From positions 496,001 through 560,000 of the forward strand of contig NZ_CP096563.1 in the NCBI RefSeq assembly GCF_023221595.1: a stretch of 64,000 nt of DNA, read 5' to 3'. Position 1 is the first letter of the stretch. Each line of letters begins with the position of its first letter. Shown here piece by piece: positions 52,320-63,537 of this stretch. The position numbers and the translations under genes were made by a program. The stretch is from Rhodococcus qingshengii JCM 15477. Lineage in GTDB: Bacteria > Actinomycetota > Actinomycetes > Mycobacteriales > Mycobacteriaceae. The notes beneath the pieces are model-generated. The model was not told where the DNA came from, searched no databases, and worked only from the letters and a program-made list of their open reading frames with translations.

Positions 52320-53566
52320 TTGTCGACCTCTCCAGGTAGTTCTCTCGCGTCCGTGGCAATGGCGGTGGAAGCGTCGTCTCGAGCCGCATGAACTCGTCCA
52401 CGTCGCCACAGCAGCGCTGATCCGATCAGCGATGCCACCAACGATGTCACGAGAACTGCGGCCTTCGCTATCTCGGCCTCGCTGCCATCGCCGACCCCGT
52501 CCAATGCGAGGTCTGCTACAAGCAGGCTAACGGTGAACCCGATGCCACCGAGAACTGAGAGGGCAAACATGTCTCTCAATTCCAGTGTCTTGGGTTTGGT
52601 TGCTATCCCCAATTTGATCGCGAGCAGGGAAATTCCGAAGATTCCGACGGTTTTGCCGACCAGAAGACCGACGACAACCGATTGCCCGACGGGGTCGGTG
52701 AAAATGTCGCCGAGCACCGCCGCGTTGATCGGAACACCGGAGGCGAACAGTGCGAAGACGGGGACACAGAAGCCTGCAGAGTAGGGCTGAATACGGTGCT
52801 CGAGACGGCTACCGGGCGCGTACTCCTCGTCCGGATCGCGCCTCACCCGGGTGAGTAAGCCGAGCGCGACGCCCGCGAGTGTGGCGTGTATCCCCGCTTC
52901 GTGCATCGCGTACCAGGTCAGTAGTGCCAGCGGGACGTAGAGGAACGGCGTCGTGATGCGTTTGTGTTGGGCGTAGGCGTAGGCAGCCAGGGCTGCGGCC
53001 GCGGTCAGCAGCCACAACATCGCGAGGGAACCGGTGAACAGTACGGCGATGAGGATGATCGCGAGCAGATCGTCGACGACGGCCAGGCTGAGCAGGAAAA
53101 CTCGGGCGCTCGCCGGGATCTTCGAGCCGGTCAGCGCGAGCACGCCGAGGGCAAAAGCGATGTCCGTCGCGACGGGAATGGCCCAGCCCTTGTCCATGCC
53201 GGGCGTACCGAAACCGATGGACGCCGCGATGATCGCGGGAACCAGGACGCCGCCGCACGCCGCGATGATCGGGAGCATCGCGGCTTTGCGGTCCGCGAGT
53301 TCGCCGACCACCAGTTCACGTTTGAGTTCGAGGCCGGCGACGAAGAAGAAGACGGCAAGCAGTCCGTCCTGCGCCCACGTGCCCAAGCTGAGGTCGAGAT
53401 GGAGTGCGGACGGACCGATCTGGAAGTCACGTAGTGCGATGTAGCTCTCACCGAAAGGAGAGTTCACCCAGATCAGAGCGAGGGCGGCAGCGATCAGGAG
53501 GATCGATCCGCCCACCGTTTCGGTGCGGAGGTAGCGGGACAGTTCGGAACGCAGGGTGGAGATCAC
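52316..53566 (-). CDS. nhaA: Na+/H+ antiporter NhaA
   Basis: About 416 residues from GTG 53566 (the start is uncertain; the frame is open to 53650). FFVAGLELKRELVVGEL, VATDIAFALGVLAL, and the paired Asp of VVDDLLAIILIAVLFT, which corresponds to Asp163/164 of E. coli NhaA. Twelve-helix sodium extruder driven by protons. It heads the nhaA-holin-ephE unit; I do not recall it between these neighbours in M. tuberculosis. Confidence 0.92.
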   Translation of the reverse strand: MISTLRSELSRYLRTETVGGSILLIAAALALIWVNSPFGESYIALRDFQIGPSALHLDLSLGTWAQDGLLAVFFFVAGLELKRELVVGELADRKAAMLPIIAACGGVLVPAIIAASIGFGTPGMDKGWAIPVATDIAFALGVLALTGSKIPASARVFLLSLAVVDDLLAIILIAVLFTGSLAMLWLLTAAAALAAYAYAQHKRITTPFLYVPLALLTWYAMHEAGIHATLAGVALGLLTRVRRDPDEEYAPGSRLEHRIQPYSAGFCVPVFALFASGVPINAAVLGDIFTDPVGQSVVVGLLVGKTVGIFGISLLAIKLGIATKPKTLELRDMFALSVLGGIGFTVSLLVADLALDGVGDGSEAEIAKAAVLVTSLVASLIGSALLWRRGRVHAARDDASTAIATDARELPGEVDK

Positions 53567-53823
53567 GCGTGGGGACGACCTTTGTTCGTGCAACCGAATT
53601 CGGATGCAACAGACATGAACGTGATCGACGTTGTGACGCATCGAATGCACGTGCCGACCAGACTTCCCGGCTCACCTTTACGGAATTTTATCGCGGATTG
53701 CCCGCTGAGCCGAATTCGCGAACCGAATTTGCGTCGGAAAACCCCGCGGGTGTTCAATTCCTACTGATTGGGACTCTATCCCACCAATTGGACATCTTTC
53801 GTATAACGGCGCAGGAGCATGTT

Positions 53824-55215
53824 TTGAGCACGTCAGTCAGTGAGAATCCACCCAAGCCGGAGGGCGGCGACGCAGATACCGTCGCCGGAGTGCCGCGCAG
53901 CCGAATCGTGGTCGCCAGCATGGTGGGTACGTCCATCGAGTTCTACGACTTCTACATCTATGCAACAGCGGCAGTATCGGTGTTCCCGCACCTGTTCTTC
54001 CCGAAGGGCAACGACACCACCGCGCTTCTCGCGTCGTTGGCGACGTTCGGACTCGCGTTCGTCGCCCGTCCCCTCGGTTCGATTCTCTTCGGACACTTCG
54101 GTGACCGCGTCGGACGCAAGGCAACTCTGGTCGGCTCGTTGCTGACGATGGGCATAGCGACCTTCCTCATCGGACTACTGCCGACCTATCACCAGATCGG
54201 ACTGCTGGCCCCGGCGTTGTTGGCGCTCATGCGTTTCTGCCAGGGTCTCGGGCTCGGCGGCGAATGGTCGGGTGCGGCGCTGCTCGCGACCGAGACCGCC
54301 AAGGAAGGCAAGCGGGCCTGGGCGGCGATGTGGCCGCAACTCGGTGCGCCCATCGGCTTCTTCATGGCCAACGGACTGTTCCTGATCATCACGTTGTTCA
54401 TGAACCACGACAATTCCAGCCCGGACCTCGAGGGTGCCTTCCTGAGTTGGGGATGGCGAATTCCGTTCCTGCTCAGCGCAATCATGGTGATGATCGGCCT
54501 GTACGTCCGGCTCAAGCTTGAGGAAACCCCGGTGTTCGCGCGCGCAGTCGAGCGCGGCGAGAAGGTCAAGACTCCGGTCGCCGAGGTATTCAAGACCAGT
54601 TGGCGTCAGCTGATCATCGGTACGTTCGTGATGCTCGCGACGTACACGCTGTTCTACATCATGACCACCTGGGTGCTCAGCCACGGAACCGGCAAGACGG
54701 CGGCCGACGGTGGAACCGGTGCGGGCTTCAAGTACACCGATTTCCTTGTCCTGCAGTTGATCGCAGTCGTGTTCTTCGCTGCCGCCGTGCCGGTCTCGGG
54801 TTGGCTCGCCGACCGTTACGGGCGTCGTATCACCTTGCTGATCATCACCGGTCTGATCATGGTGTTCGGCTTGACCTTCGGTGTCTTCCTCGAACCGGAC
54901 GGAATGAACGACGGTCGCATGTTGGCGTTCCTCATCGTGGGCATGCTGCTCATGGGCCTGACCTTCGGCCCGATGAGTGCCGTTCTCCCGGAACTCTTCC
55001 CGACCAACGTCCGCTACACGGGCTCGGGAATCGCGTACAACACGGCCAGTATTCTGGGCGCAGCGGTGGCGCCGTTCATCGCCGTCTACCTCGCGAAGAA
55101 CTACGGCGTCGGTTGGGTCGGCATCTATCTTCTCGTAGCGGCGACGCTGACTTTTGTCGCGCTGCTGGTCATGCGTGAGACGAAGGGTGAGTCGCTCGAC
55201 GATGTAGGGGCATAA
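53824..55215 (+). CDS. MFS transporter, MHS family
   Basis: 463 residues from TTG 53824, chosen because AGGAG lies 6 bp upstream; the open frame begins over 400 bp earlier inside nhaA on the other strand. MHS marks: GTSIEFYDFYIYATAAVSVFP, FGHFGDRVGRKATLV, GLGLGGEWSGAALLATE, LPELFPTNVRYTGSGIAYN. A proton symporter for a small organic acid or osmolyte. It is paralogous in family to the 41.3-kb transporter. Monocistronic, ending at a perfect hairpin. Confidence 0.88.
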   Translation: MSTSVSENPPKPEGGDADTVAGVPRSRIVVASMVGTSIEFYDFYIYATAAVSVFPHLFFPKGNDTTALLASLATFGLAFVARPLGSILFGHFGDRVGRKATLVGSLLTMGIATFLIGLLPTYHQIGLLAPALLALMRFCQGLGLGGEWSGAALLATETAKEGKRAWAAMWPQLGAPIGFFMANGLFLIITLFMNHDNSSPDLEGAFLSWGWRIPFLLSAIMVMIGLYVRLKLEETPVFARAVERGEKVKTPVAEVFKTSWRQLIIGTFVMLATYTLFYIMTTWVLSHGTGKTAADGGTGAGFKYTDFLVLQLIAVVFFAAAVPVSGWLADRYGRRITLLIITGLIMVFGLTFGVFLEPDGMNDGRMLAFLIVGMLLMGLTFGPMSAVLPELFPTNVRYTGSGIAYNTASILGAAVAPFIAVYLAKNYGVGWVGIYLLVAATLTFVALLVMRETKGESLDDVGA

Positions 55216-55217
55216 CC

Positions 55218-55267
55218 CTGCTGTGCGCCTTTATTAACCCCCGGCGGTTAATAAAGGCGCACAGCAG
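55218..55267. terminator. Perfect 22-bp hairpin between convergent genes
   Basis: Left arm from CTGCTGTGCGCC to ATTAACC, loop CCCGGC, fully complementary right arm. Immediately follows the MHS stop and precedes the NCS1 stop. The outer arm CTGTGCGCCTTT recurs in the hairpin at 61.55 kb. Confidence 0.9.
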
Positions 55268-55270
55268 TTG

Positions 55271-56956
55271 TCAGGGAAGCTGAGCAGGCAGGACGTGCTC
55301 ACCGGTCTTGTCGGTGCTCAAGGCCAGGGAGCTGATGTACTGCTTCTCGCCGTTCGGGCCGGGCACGTTCGACGCGAGCATGTCGGGACGCTCGAATTCG
55401 ATTCCGCTGACGCAGCACAGAAGCGTTTCACCGGAGGGGTTCCCGTACTCGTCGAACATCGGCAGATCGATGCCGTCGTCGGTGCGTCGTAGGTAGTACT
55501 TTCCCTTGGTGGCGACGGCCAGGATCGGCGGCATCACCAGTGCGATGACGATTGCGACGATCGGGGAGAACGGCTTGATCGCCGAACCGAAAGCACCGAA
55601 GAACACCAGGATCGAAATGCCCGCGGCCAGCAGCATCGACACGAAGCCGACGGGGTTGACGTCGTAGAGCATCCCGCGTCGGAACTCGGGGACTTTCGGG
55701 GAGAGCTTCAACCAGTACTTGTTGATCGCGATGTCCGAGGCGACGACCACGACCCAGGCGATACCGCAGTTGGCGTAGAACCCGAGGATCGTGTTGAGGA
55801 AGTCGAACATGTTGGCTTCCATCAAGATCAGTGCGATCGCCAGGTTGACCAGAACGAAGACCATGCGTCCGGGGTAGGTCTTGGTGACGCGGGTGTACGA
55901 GTTGGTCCAGGCCAGTGAGCCGGAGTACGCGTTGGTGACGTTGATCTTGATCTGGCTGATGACCACGAGGATCACGGCCAGCGTCATGGCCAGCCAGTGA
56001 GGCATCATGTCCTGGTAGATCTCGAGGAACTGGTGCACGGGCTGGTTGGCGATCGAGGATCCGTCGACGACGTTCGCGATGATGTACACGGCGAGGAACA
56101 GTCCGACGATCTGCTTGAACGCGCCGAAGATCACCCAGCCGGGGCCGGCGAGAATTACTGCAGCCCACCAACGGCGGGTGTTTTCCGGCGTCTTGGGCGG
56201 CATGAAGCGTAGGTAGTCGATCTGCTCGGCGATCTGTGCGATCAGCGACAAGCAGACACCCGCGGCCAGCATCACCGATCCGAAGTTGACGCCCTTGCCG
56301 TTTGCGCCGTCCTCACCGCCGAAGGCGAAGAACGCGCTCACCGAATCAGGGTGCTTGAACAGCAGATACAGGAACGGCAGCACCATCATGACGAGCCACA
56401 GAGGCGTCGTCCACACTTGGAGCTTTGCCAGAGCCTTCATTCCGTAGATGACCAGTGGAATGACCATCAGGGTCGAGACCGCGTAGCCGATCGAGAGTGG
56501 GATCCCGAGCCCCAGTTTCAAACCCTGGGCCATGATGGAACCTTCGAGCGCGAAGAAGATGAAGGTGAACGTCGCGAAGATGACGTTGGTGACCACCGAG
56601 CCGTAGTAGCCGAAACCGCTTCCGCGAGTGATCAAATCGAGGTCGATATTGTATCGCGCGGCATAGTAGGCAAGTGGGAAGCCGGTCGCCATGATGACGA
56701 CGGCAAACACGGCGATGCCCAGCAATGCGTTACCGGTGCCGTACGAGATGCCGATGTTGGCGCCGATCGAGAAGTCTGCGAGATACGCGATTCCGCCGAG
56801 CGCGGAGGTCGCGACGACGCCGGTTCCCCATTTGCGGTAGCTGCGTGGCGCAAATCGGAGGGTGTAGTCCTCCAGAGTCTCCTTCAGTGCGGCATTCTCA
56901 CCGAGATCTGCCCTGTCCGGTGCGCCGGCGGACACCTGCTCGTTCACTGCTGTCAT
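55271..56956 (-). CDS. NCS1 family permease (nucleobase/allantoin-type)
   Basis: 561 residues from the ATG at 56956, with AGGGGAAG 7 bp upstream. Twelve membrane helices: PRSYRKWGTGVVATSALGGIAYLADFSIGANIGISYGTGNALLG and a GSGFGYYGSVVTNVIF segment are NCS1-like. It likely imports a nucleobase, allantoin or amide-type compound. Last in the amidase cluster, 135 bp after amiB, so it may carry in the amide substrate or an N-source. Confidence 0.85.
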   Translation of the reverse strand: MTAVNEQVSAGAPDRADLGENAALKETLEDYTLRFAPRSYRKWGTGVVATSALGGIAYLADFSIGANIGISYGTGNALLGIAVFAVVIMATGFPLAYYAARYNIDLDLITRGSGFGYYGSVVTNVIFATFTFIFFALEGSIMAQGLKLGLGIPLSIGYAVSTLMVIPLVIYGMKALAKLQVWTTPLWLVMMVLPFLYLLFKHPDSVSAFFAFGGEDGANGKGVNFGSVMLAAGVCLSLIAQIAEQIDYLRFMPPKTPENTRRWWAAVILAGPGWVIFGAFKQIVGLFLAVYIIANVVDGSSIANQPVHQFLEIYQDMMPHWLAMTLAVILVVISQIKINVTNAYSGSLAWTNSYTRVTKTYPGRMVFVLVNLAIALILMEANMFDFLNTILGFYANCGIAWVVVVASDIAINKYWLKLSPKVPEFRRGMLYDVNPVGFVSMLLAAGISILVFFGAFGSAIKPFSPIVAIVIALVMPPILAVATKGKYYLRRTDDGIDLPMFDEYGNPSGETLLCCVSGIEFERPDMLASNVPGPNGEKQYISSLALSTDKTGEHVLPAQLP

Positions 56957-57091
56957 GACGTCACTTCCCCTGGGTGCCTGTGCATGTGCACTTTGTGGTG
57001 CAGGCACCCAACCTAGGGAGGTGGCGTTACGCGGACATGTTTGAAATGTGTCGCCCACGTTGCGGATTCGATCCGCAACGTGAGCGAGCAC

Positions 57092-58150
57092 TCATGGGAC
57101 TTTCTTTACCTGTATCTGATCACCAACTGCCCGCGCCTGCAAGGCGAGTGGTTGCGTCCCGACCGGCCGAAGGTCGAGAACGGCGGCGGCCACCGGGTCG
57201 GCCAAGACGTTCCGGATGGTGCGGCGCAGGCCACGTGCTCCGTACACCGGGTCGAACCCGCGCCGTTGCAACAGGGCGACGGCGCAGTCCTCCACCTCGA
57301 CGTCGATGCCTCTCCTGGCCAACCGAGTCGTGATCAGTTCGATCTCGAGACGGGTCACTTGTTCCGCGGTCTGTTCGTCGAACTCGTCGAGGATCACGGT
57401 TTCGTCGATGCGGTTGAAGAATTCGGGGTCGAAGAACTTCTCCAACGCGCGTTGCACCAGATGATGACCATGGCGCGGTCGATCGATCCGGACGCGATCG
57501 GCGAGCTGCCGCAGGTGGGATCGCCGACGTTCTGCCACCGCAGCAGAGCCGAGATTCGAGGTCAGGAACACGTAGCTGTTGCGGAACGAGATCTTCTGCT
57601 GACCGTTCGCCAACCGGAGTTCGCCGTTGTCGAGGACCTGCAGGAGCGCACGCAGCACGGTGGGGTCGGCCTTCTCCACTTCGTCGAACAGGACGATTCC
57701 GGGGGTGTACGGATCGCCCTCGACGGTGTTCTTGTCGAACAGCGTGAAGGACTCCTTGCTACCGGCATATCCAGGTGGAGCCCCGGAGAACGACGCCGCA
57801 TAATGCTCTTGCGCAAGAGCATTCATGTCGATGCGGCACAGATCATCGGGTCCTGACCGTAGTTCTGCGGCCACGCGCCGCACCAATTCCGTCTTGCCGA
57901 CGCCGGTCGGGCCAACGAGAAGGATGTTGGCGAGCGGACGCGTCGGATCCGTGGCACCGACATGCGCGATCGAAATCGCACGAACCACTGCGTCGACGGC
58001 GGCCTGTTGTCCGACGATCTTGGAACTCAGGGCTTTCGAGAGCTTGCGAGCGTCGAAGGCCCCGACCGGTACGGGTTCGGTTCGTTCCTCGGCCGGCGGT
58101 GGTGCTGCTGCACTGTTCCGGTCATGGAGCATGTCGGTGATATAAGGCAC
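57092..58150 (-). CDS. amiB: ClpA/B-like AAA+ ATPase, AmiB type
   Basis: 352 residues from GTG 58150 with AAGGAT upstream. Single AAA+ module: VGPTGVGKT (79-87), Walker B GIVLFDEVEKA (Asp156, Glu157), SFRNSYVFLTSNLGS, FFNRIDETVIL (Arg finger) and a ClpB-type C-terminal domain GFDPVYGARGLRRTIRN. The Pseudomonas aeruginosa amidase operon has a homologous gene amiB next to amiE. It may remodel or assemble the amidase/permease system; the role is not established. 10 bp after amiE. Confidence 0.85.
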   Translation of the reverse strand: MPYITDMLHDRNSAAAPPPAEERTEPVPVGAFDARKLSKALSSKIVGQQAAVDAVVRAISIAHVGATDPTRPLANILLVGPTGVGKTELVRRVAAELRSGPDDLCRIDMNALAQEHYAASFSGAPPGYAGSKESFTLFDKNTVEGDPYTPGIVLFDEVEKADPTVLRALLQVLDNGELRLANGQQKISFRNSYVFLTSNLGSAAVAERRRSHLRQLADRVRIDRPRHGHHLVQRALEKFFDPEFFNRIDETVILDEFDEQTAEQVTRLEIELITTRLARRGIDVEVEDCAVALLQRRGFDPVYGARGLRRTIRNVLADPVAAAVLDLRPVGTQPLALQARAVGDQIQVKKVP

Positions 58151-58160
58151 AGTGAGATCC

Positions 58161-59198
58161 TTACGCTTCGATTGTCTTCTCGACCGGCAGGTTTCCGACG
58201 CGACAATCCGCTACACCCACTGTGTCTCGGGTGATGGCCTCGACGCGTTCCTGAGCCTTCTGGGCGTCGGTGACCCACAGCTTGTAGAACTCGAACGGGC
58301 AGTCCGCGACGCCCTTGTCTCCGTCACCTGCTGCGTGGACACCGGAGTAGCCGCGATGGAGGAGTTTGAAGATGTGGTTCTGGGACTGATCGTTCTCGCG
58401 TGCGTCGCGAATGGCTGAGACGGAAAGCTGCGCGTACTGGATTCCGTATTCTTCTTCGCCGGTTTCACCCAGCGTCCGGCCGTCGAATCCGATGATCGCG
58501 GAGTGTCCGAAGTAGGAGTAGACGCCGTCGAATCCGGCCGCATTGGCAACTGCCACATAACAATTGTTGGCCCAGGCCATTGCCTTGGACATCATCACCT
58601 GCTGGTCCTTGGCGGGGTACATGTACCCCTGGCAACGGACGATCAGTTCTGCACCCTTCATCGCGCAGTCGCGCCAGATCTCCGGGTAGTTGCCGTCGTC
58701 GCAGATGATGAGCGAGATCTTCAGCCCCTTCGGGCCTTCGGTGACATACGTCGTGTCTCCCGGGTACCACCCTTCGATGGGGCACCAGGGCAGGATCTTT
58801 CGGTACCTCTGAACGATCTCGCCCTTGTTGTCGATGAGGATCAACGTGTTGTACGGGGGCTTGTTCGGGTGGTCTTCGTGCTGTTCGCCGGTGATGGAGA
58901 AGATTCCCCACGTGTCGGCTTCGCGGCACGCTGCGGAGAAGATCGCGGTCTCGTCGCCCGGGATGGTGGCTGCTGTCGCGTACATCTCCTCCTCGTTGTA
59001 CATGATTCCCTGCGTGGAGTATTCGGGGAAGACCACCAGATCCATTCCGGGGAGGCCGGTCTTCATGCCGATCATCATGTCGGCGATCTTGCGCGCGTTC
59101 TCGAGGACACCGGCGCGATCGTGCAGGCGGGGCATCTTGTAGTTGACCACTGCTACGCCGACCGTGTCGTTGCTCGAGGAGATGTCACCGTGTCGCAT
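58161..59198 (-). CDS. amiE: Aliphatic amidase
   Basis: 345 residues, nitrilase superfamily. Catalytic triad Glu59 (VVFPEY), Lys134 (RYRKILPW) and Cys166 (LIICDDGN), at the same numbers as P. aeruginosa AmiE, which I recall as nearly identical from [21 protein letters not shown] onward. It hydrolyses short aliphatic amides such as acetamide to acid and ammonia. Central enzyme of the cluster, with amiS upstream and amiB downstream. Confidence 0.97.
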   Translation of the reverse strand: MRHGDISSSNDTVGVAVVNYKMPRLHDRAGVLENARKIADMMIGMKTGLPGMDLVVFPEYSTQGIMYNEEEMYATAATIPGDETAIFSAACREADTWGIFSITGEQHEDHPNKPPYNTLILIDNKGEIVQRYRKILPWCPIEGWYPGDTTYVTEGPKGLKISLIICDDGNYPEIWRDCAMKGAELIVRCQGYMYPAKDQQVMMSKAMAWANNCYVAVANAAGFDGVYSYFGHSAIIGFDGRTLGETGEEEYGIQYAQLSVSAIRDARENDQSQNHIFKLLHRGYSGVHAAGDGDKGVADCPFEFYKLWVTDAQKAQERVEAITRDTVGVADCRVGNLPVEKTIEA

Positions 59199-59224
59199 TG
59201 TCTTTCACTCCTTGGTTGTGTCGA

Positions 59225-59847
59225 TCAGTTGAAGACTGGACGGGATTGGGGTACTGCGGTTTTGGGTGCAGCGAGGATCTTGGCCAGGCCCAGGAGAACC
59301 AGAAGCGCTCCGGCCCAACCGGCCGCGACGGCGGGTGTGGTGTGGAAGTTGTCGGTCAGGATCAGAAATGCGGGGACTGTGCACGTGGGCTGGCTCAGGA
59401 GGACCGCTGCCCAGCCGGTGAAGCGACTGAGATTCTCGCGGCCGAGCCCGAGTACCAGGAAGAACAGCGTCCACAGCGCTGCCCATGCGAGCCAGATGAC
59501 CCCGAAGACGGGGTCGTTGCTCACTGTGAAAGAGAGGAAGGAGTACACGAGCGCGGCGCACGCGACGAACAGCGAGAACCACACCCGATTCCTTCCGGCT
59601 CGAAGCCGGCGAGATTGCTGATGCCCACGTAGAGATAGGTGAATCCGAACAGATAGAGCCCTGAGGCCGCCAGGACAGCGCTCGAATCTCCCTGAGCCTG
59701 AATCAACATGACGGTGGGGACGACGCATTGAAGTGCGCCGACGAAGAGGTTGAGGACCGAGGCGGATCGAACGGGAACTGTGCCGAGCAGCATCAGTCCG
59801 TTGACGAAGAGGACGGCTCCCACGTAAAGCAAACCAACACTGCCCAT
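59225..59847 (-). pseudogene. amiS: amiS (UreI-like amide channel) with 2-bp frameshift
   Basis: Frame one (from ATG 59847, behind GGAGG) encodes GSVGLLYVGAVLFVNGLMLLGTVPV to GFTYLYVGISNLAGFEPEGIG. The second frame then continues WFSLFVACAALVYSFLSF through to KILAAPKTA. A CA/TG dinucleotide duplication at 59581-59584 (minus strand GGGTGTGGTTC where GGGTGGTTC would keep the frame) joins them; without it the protein is 206 residues with six membrane helices, as expected for AmiS/UreI. Either an inactivated gene or a sequence error. 26 bp ahead of amiE. Confidence 0.85.
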
Positions 59848-59875
59848 CGGGCACCTCCGGTTACTTCGGGACGGT

Positions 59876-59894
59876 TACTTTCAAATGAAATGAT
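59876..59894. promoter_or_regulatory. Copy 1 of the 19-bp box, before amiS
   Basis: TACTTTCAAATGAAATGAT, in the amiC-amiS gap upstream of the amiS-amiE-amiB unit. A partial second copy TCCAAATGAAAC follows from 59895. Identical, in reverse orientation, to 61081-61099. Likely binding site for the MarR protein. Confidence 0.7.
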
Positions 59895-59955
59895 TCCAAA
59901 TGAAACTAAGTGATGCGCGCCACAGAAGTCAAGAGGTGGATCTCAGGGGAAGGTT

Positions 59956-61035
59956 TCAGAGGGTGGCGATGATCGAGAAGTCGAGTCCGTCGGCGACGGC
60001 GAGCTGAATCTTCTGCCGTGCAACACGATCACGAAACTCGACGGTTCCGCGAGGCCCGTCGTACGCGGCACCCTCGACGACGGCGTCCAGGTCACGCGGA
60101 TGTGTGCTGTCGGCGCGTCGAACCAGGGCCGAAAGGGTATGTATCCCTTCGTAACACGATTCGGCGGCATTGTTCAGCGCCGGAGCGTGCGCGCCGTGCA
60201 GTGCAACGTAGCGCCCGAGAAGATCCATGGAGTTGCCGTCGACCATCGAACGGAAGTACGCGGCGGAGGCAAACAGGTTGCGGGTTGCCCTCGGCCCGCT
60301 CGCGAGCAGCATGTTCTCTTCCATCAACGGGCTGAACCGGATCATCGACTCGTCGAGGCCGCGGCGGGCGAAGGCGCGGTTGAAATCGACGGCGTCCTGG
60401 CCGACGAGGAGCATGATCACGCCGTCGCAACCGGAGTTCGAGACGGTCTCGACCAACTGCTTCATGTTTCCGCGCCCGAGGTCGACAAACGAACCGCCGA
60501 CCAGGCTGAGATCGAGTTCGGTGGCGAATTGCCTCACGGCTCCGAGAGAGCTGTGCGGCCAGATGTAGTCGTCCCCGACGACAAACCACTTACGCGCTCC
60601 GACGTTGTCGCGCAGCCACTTCAGCGCCGGCGCGATCTGCTGACGTGGTGTCTCACCCGAGCAGTAGATGCCGGACCTGACCTCGCCGCCCTCGTAGAGC
60701 GAGGTGTACGAGTACGGAATACGGCCTGCGACCACCGGTGCGAGTGCGTGGCGGACCGAGGAGATGTGCCAACCGCTGACGGCGTCGATGTCGCCGGCGT
60801 CGAGTAGTTGTCCCACGCGGGCGGCGACGACGCTCGGCGTCGCGCCGCCGTCGATCACTTCGATCTGGACTTCGCGTCCCAGTACGCCACCGGAGTTGTT
60901 GAGGTCGCGGGCGGCCAATTCGCTGATTGCTTCGCAGGAGGGGCCGAACAGTCCGGCCGGCCCCTGAAGGGGAAGCACCATGCCCAGGCGCCACACCGCG
61001 CTGCGCGCGCGTTCCAGCGCGCCGGTAGCGCTCAT
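59956..61035 (-). CDS. amiC: AmiC-like amide-sensing binding protein
   Basis: 359 residues with no signal peptide, so cytoplasmic. Type I periplasmic-binding fold: RLGMVLPLQGPAGLFGPSCEAISELAARDLNNSGGVLGREVQIEVIDGG, FVVGDDYIWPHSSLGAVRQ, then EGAAYDGPRGTVEFR near the end, as in Pseudomonas AmiC and Rhodococcus NhhC/NhlC. In Pseudomonas AmiC senses amides and holds AmiR; in R. rhodochrous J1 NhhC works with the MarR-like NhhD. Here a MarR gene is divergent, and AmiR is absent. Confidence 0.88.
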   Translation of the reverse strand: MSATGALERARSAVWRLGMVLPLQGPAGLFGPSCEAISELAARDLNNSGGVLGREVQIEVIDGGATPSVVAARVGQLLDAGDIDAVSGWHISSVRHALAPVVAGRIPYSYTSLYEGGEVRSGIYCSGETPRQQIAPALKWLRDNVGARKWFVVGDDYIWPHSSLGAVRQFATELDLSLVGGSFVDLGRGNMKQLVETVSNSGCDGVIMLLVGQDAVDFNRAFARRGLDESMIRFSPLMEENMLLASGPRATRNLFASAAYFRSMVDGNSMDLLGRYVALHGAHAPALNNAAESCYEGIHTLSALVRRADSTHPRDLDAVVEGAAYDGPRGTVEFRDRVARQKIQLAVADGLDFSIIATL

Positions 61036-61080
61036 GCGTCGCCGCCGGAATCGGGAGTCAGCGGCCTGGCCTGGGTTACT

Positions 61081-61099
61081 ATCATTTCATTTGAAAGTA
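61081..61099. promoter_or_regulatory. Copy 2 of the 19-bp box, between amiC and marR
   Basis: ATCATTTCATTTGAAAGTA, the exact reverse complement of the box at 59876-59894, in the 107-bp divergent spacer. The wider TACTA...AGTA context is roughly palindromic. Confidence 0.7.
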
Positions 61100-61142
61100 T
61101 TGCCCGAGAAGTGTGAACTGCGCAACAGCGGGGGAGCGATCA

Positions 61143-61568
61143 GTGGGAAAAAGTGACTCCGGAATTCTTGATGCGTCGCTGACGACTGCGCTGGTCCGAG
61201 CAGCTCGAATGGCCGCGGCAGCGGCGGAGAAGGCGCTGGCGGCAGAGAATCTCACTCTTGATCACTGGATGACGCTCGAAGCCCTGGCGTCGACCGAGGG
61301 GCTGACGATGGCTGAGCTGCGCGATCGAACGGGAACACCGGCTCCGACGCTGACGCGAGTTGCGGACAAGTTGGTCTCGCTGGCGCTTATCTACCGCGAG
61401 GTCGGTGAGGACGATCGCCGGAAGGTACGCGTGTTTCTCTCCTCGCGCGGAAAGTCCTTGCACAAGCGGGTTGCCGCAGACATTCGCGTAGCCGAGGAGT
61501 CCTGGCTGACGTCGAAAGAGGAAGTGAAGTTGCGAGAGGGGCTTCGCCCCTGTGTGCCTTTCCGGTAG
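61143..61568 (+). CDS. MarR family regulator of the amidase cluster, truncated-looking
   Basis: 141 residues from GTG 61143 (GGGGGAG 8 bp upstream; GTG 61113 is an alternative). MarR core: LTLDHWMTLEALASTEGLTMAELRDRTGTPAPTLTRVADKLVSLALIYREVGEDDRRKVRVFLSSRG. The last residues (GLRPCVPFR and the stop) are encoded by the left arm of the hairpin repeat at 61547-61598, so the normal C-terminal helix seems replaced. MarR-family NhhD has the same partner (AmiC-like NhhC) in Rhodococcus nitrile hydratase clusters. Confidence 0.85.
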   Translation: MGKSDSGILDASLTTALVRAARMAAAAAEKALAAENLTLDHWMTLEALASTEGLTMAELRDRTGTPAPTLTRVADKLVSLALIYREVGEDDRRKVRVFLSSRGKSLHKRVAADIRVAEESWLTSKEEVKLREGLRPCVPFR

Positions 61569-61598
61569 TGGGGACTACCAAAAAGGCGCACAGGGGCC
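61547..61598. repeat. Second CTGTG-GCCTTT hairpin (REP-like or terminator)
   Basis: Arms GCCCCTGTGTGCCTTT and AAAGGCGCACAGGGGC with an inner GGTAGT/ACTACC stem and loop GGGG. Between convergent marR and acs. The arm core matches the 55.2-kb hairpin. Confidence 0.75.
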
Positions 61599-61605
61599 GA
61601 AGGTC

Positions 61606-63537
<1,932 letters not shown>

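Noticed and set aside
53404..53823. 140-residue N-terminal extension of the MHS transporter
   Set aside because: Overlaps nhaA in antisense, lacks membrane segments, and a good SD-TTG exists at 53824.
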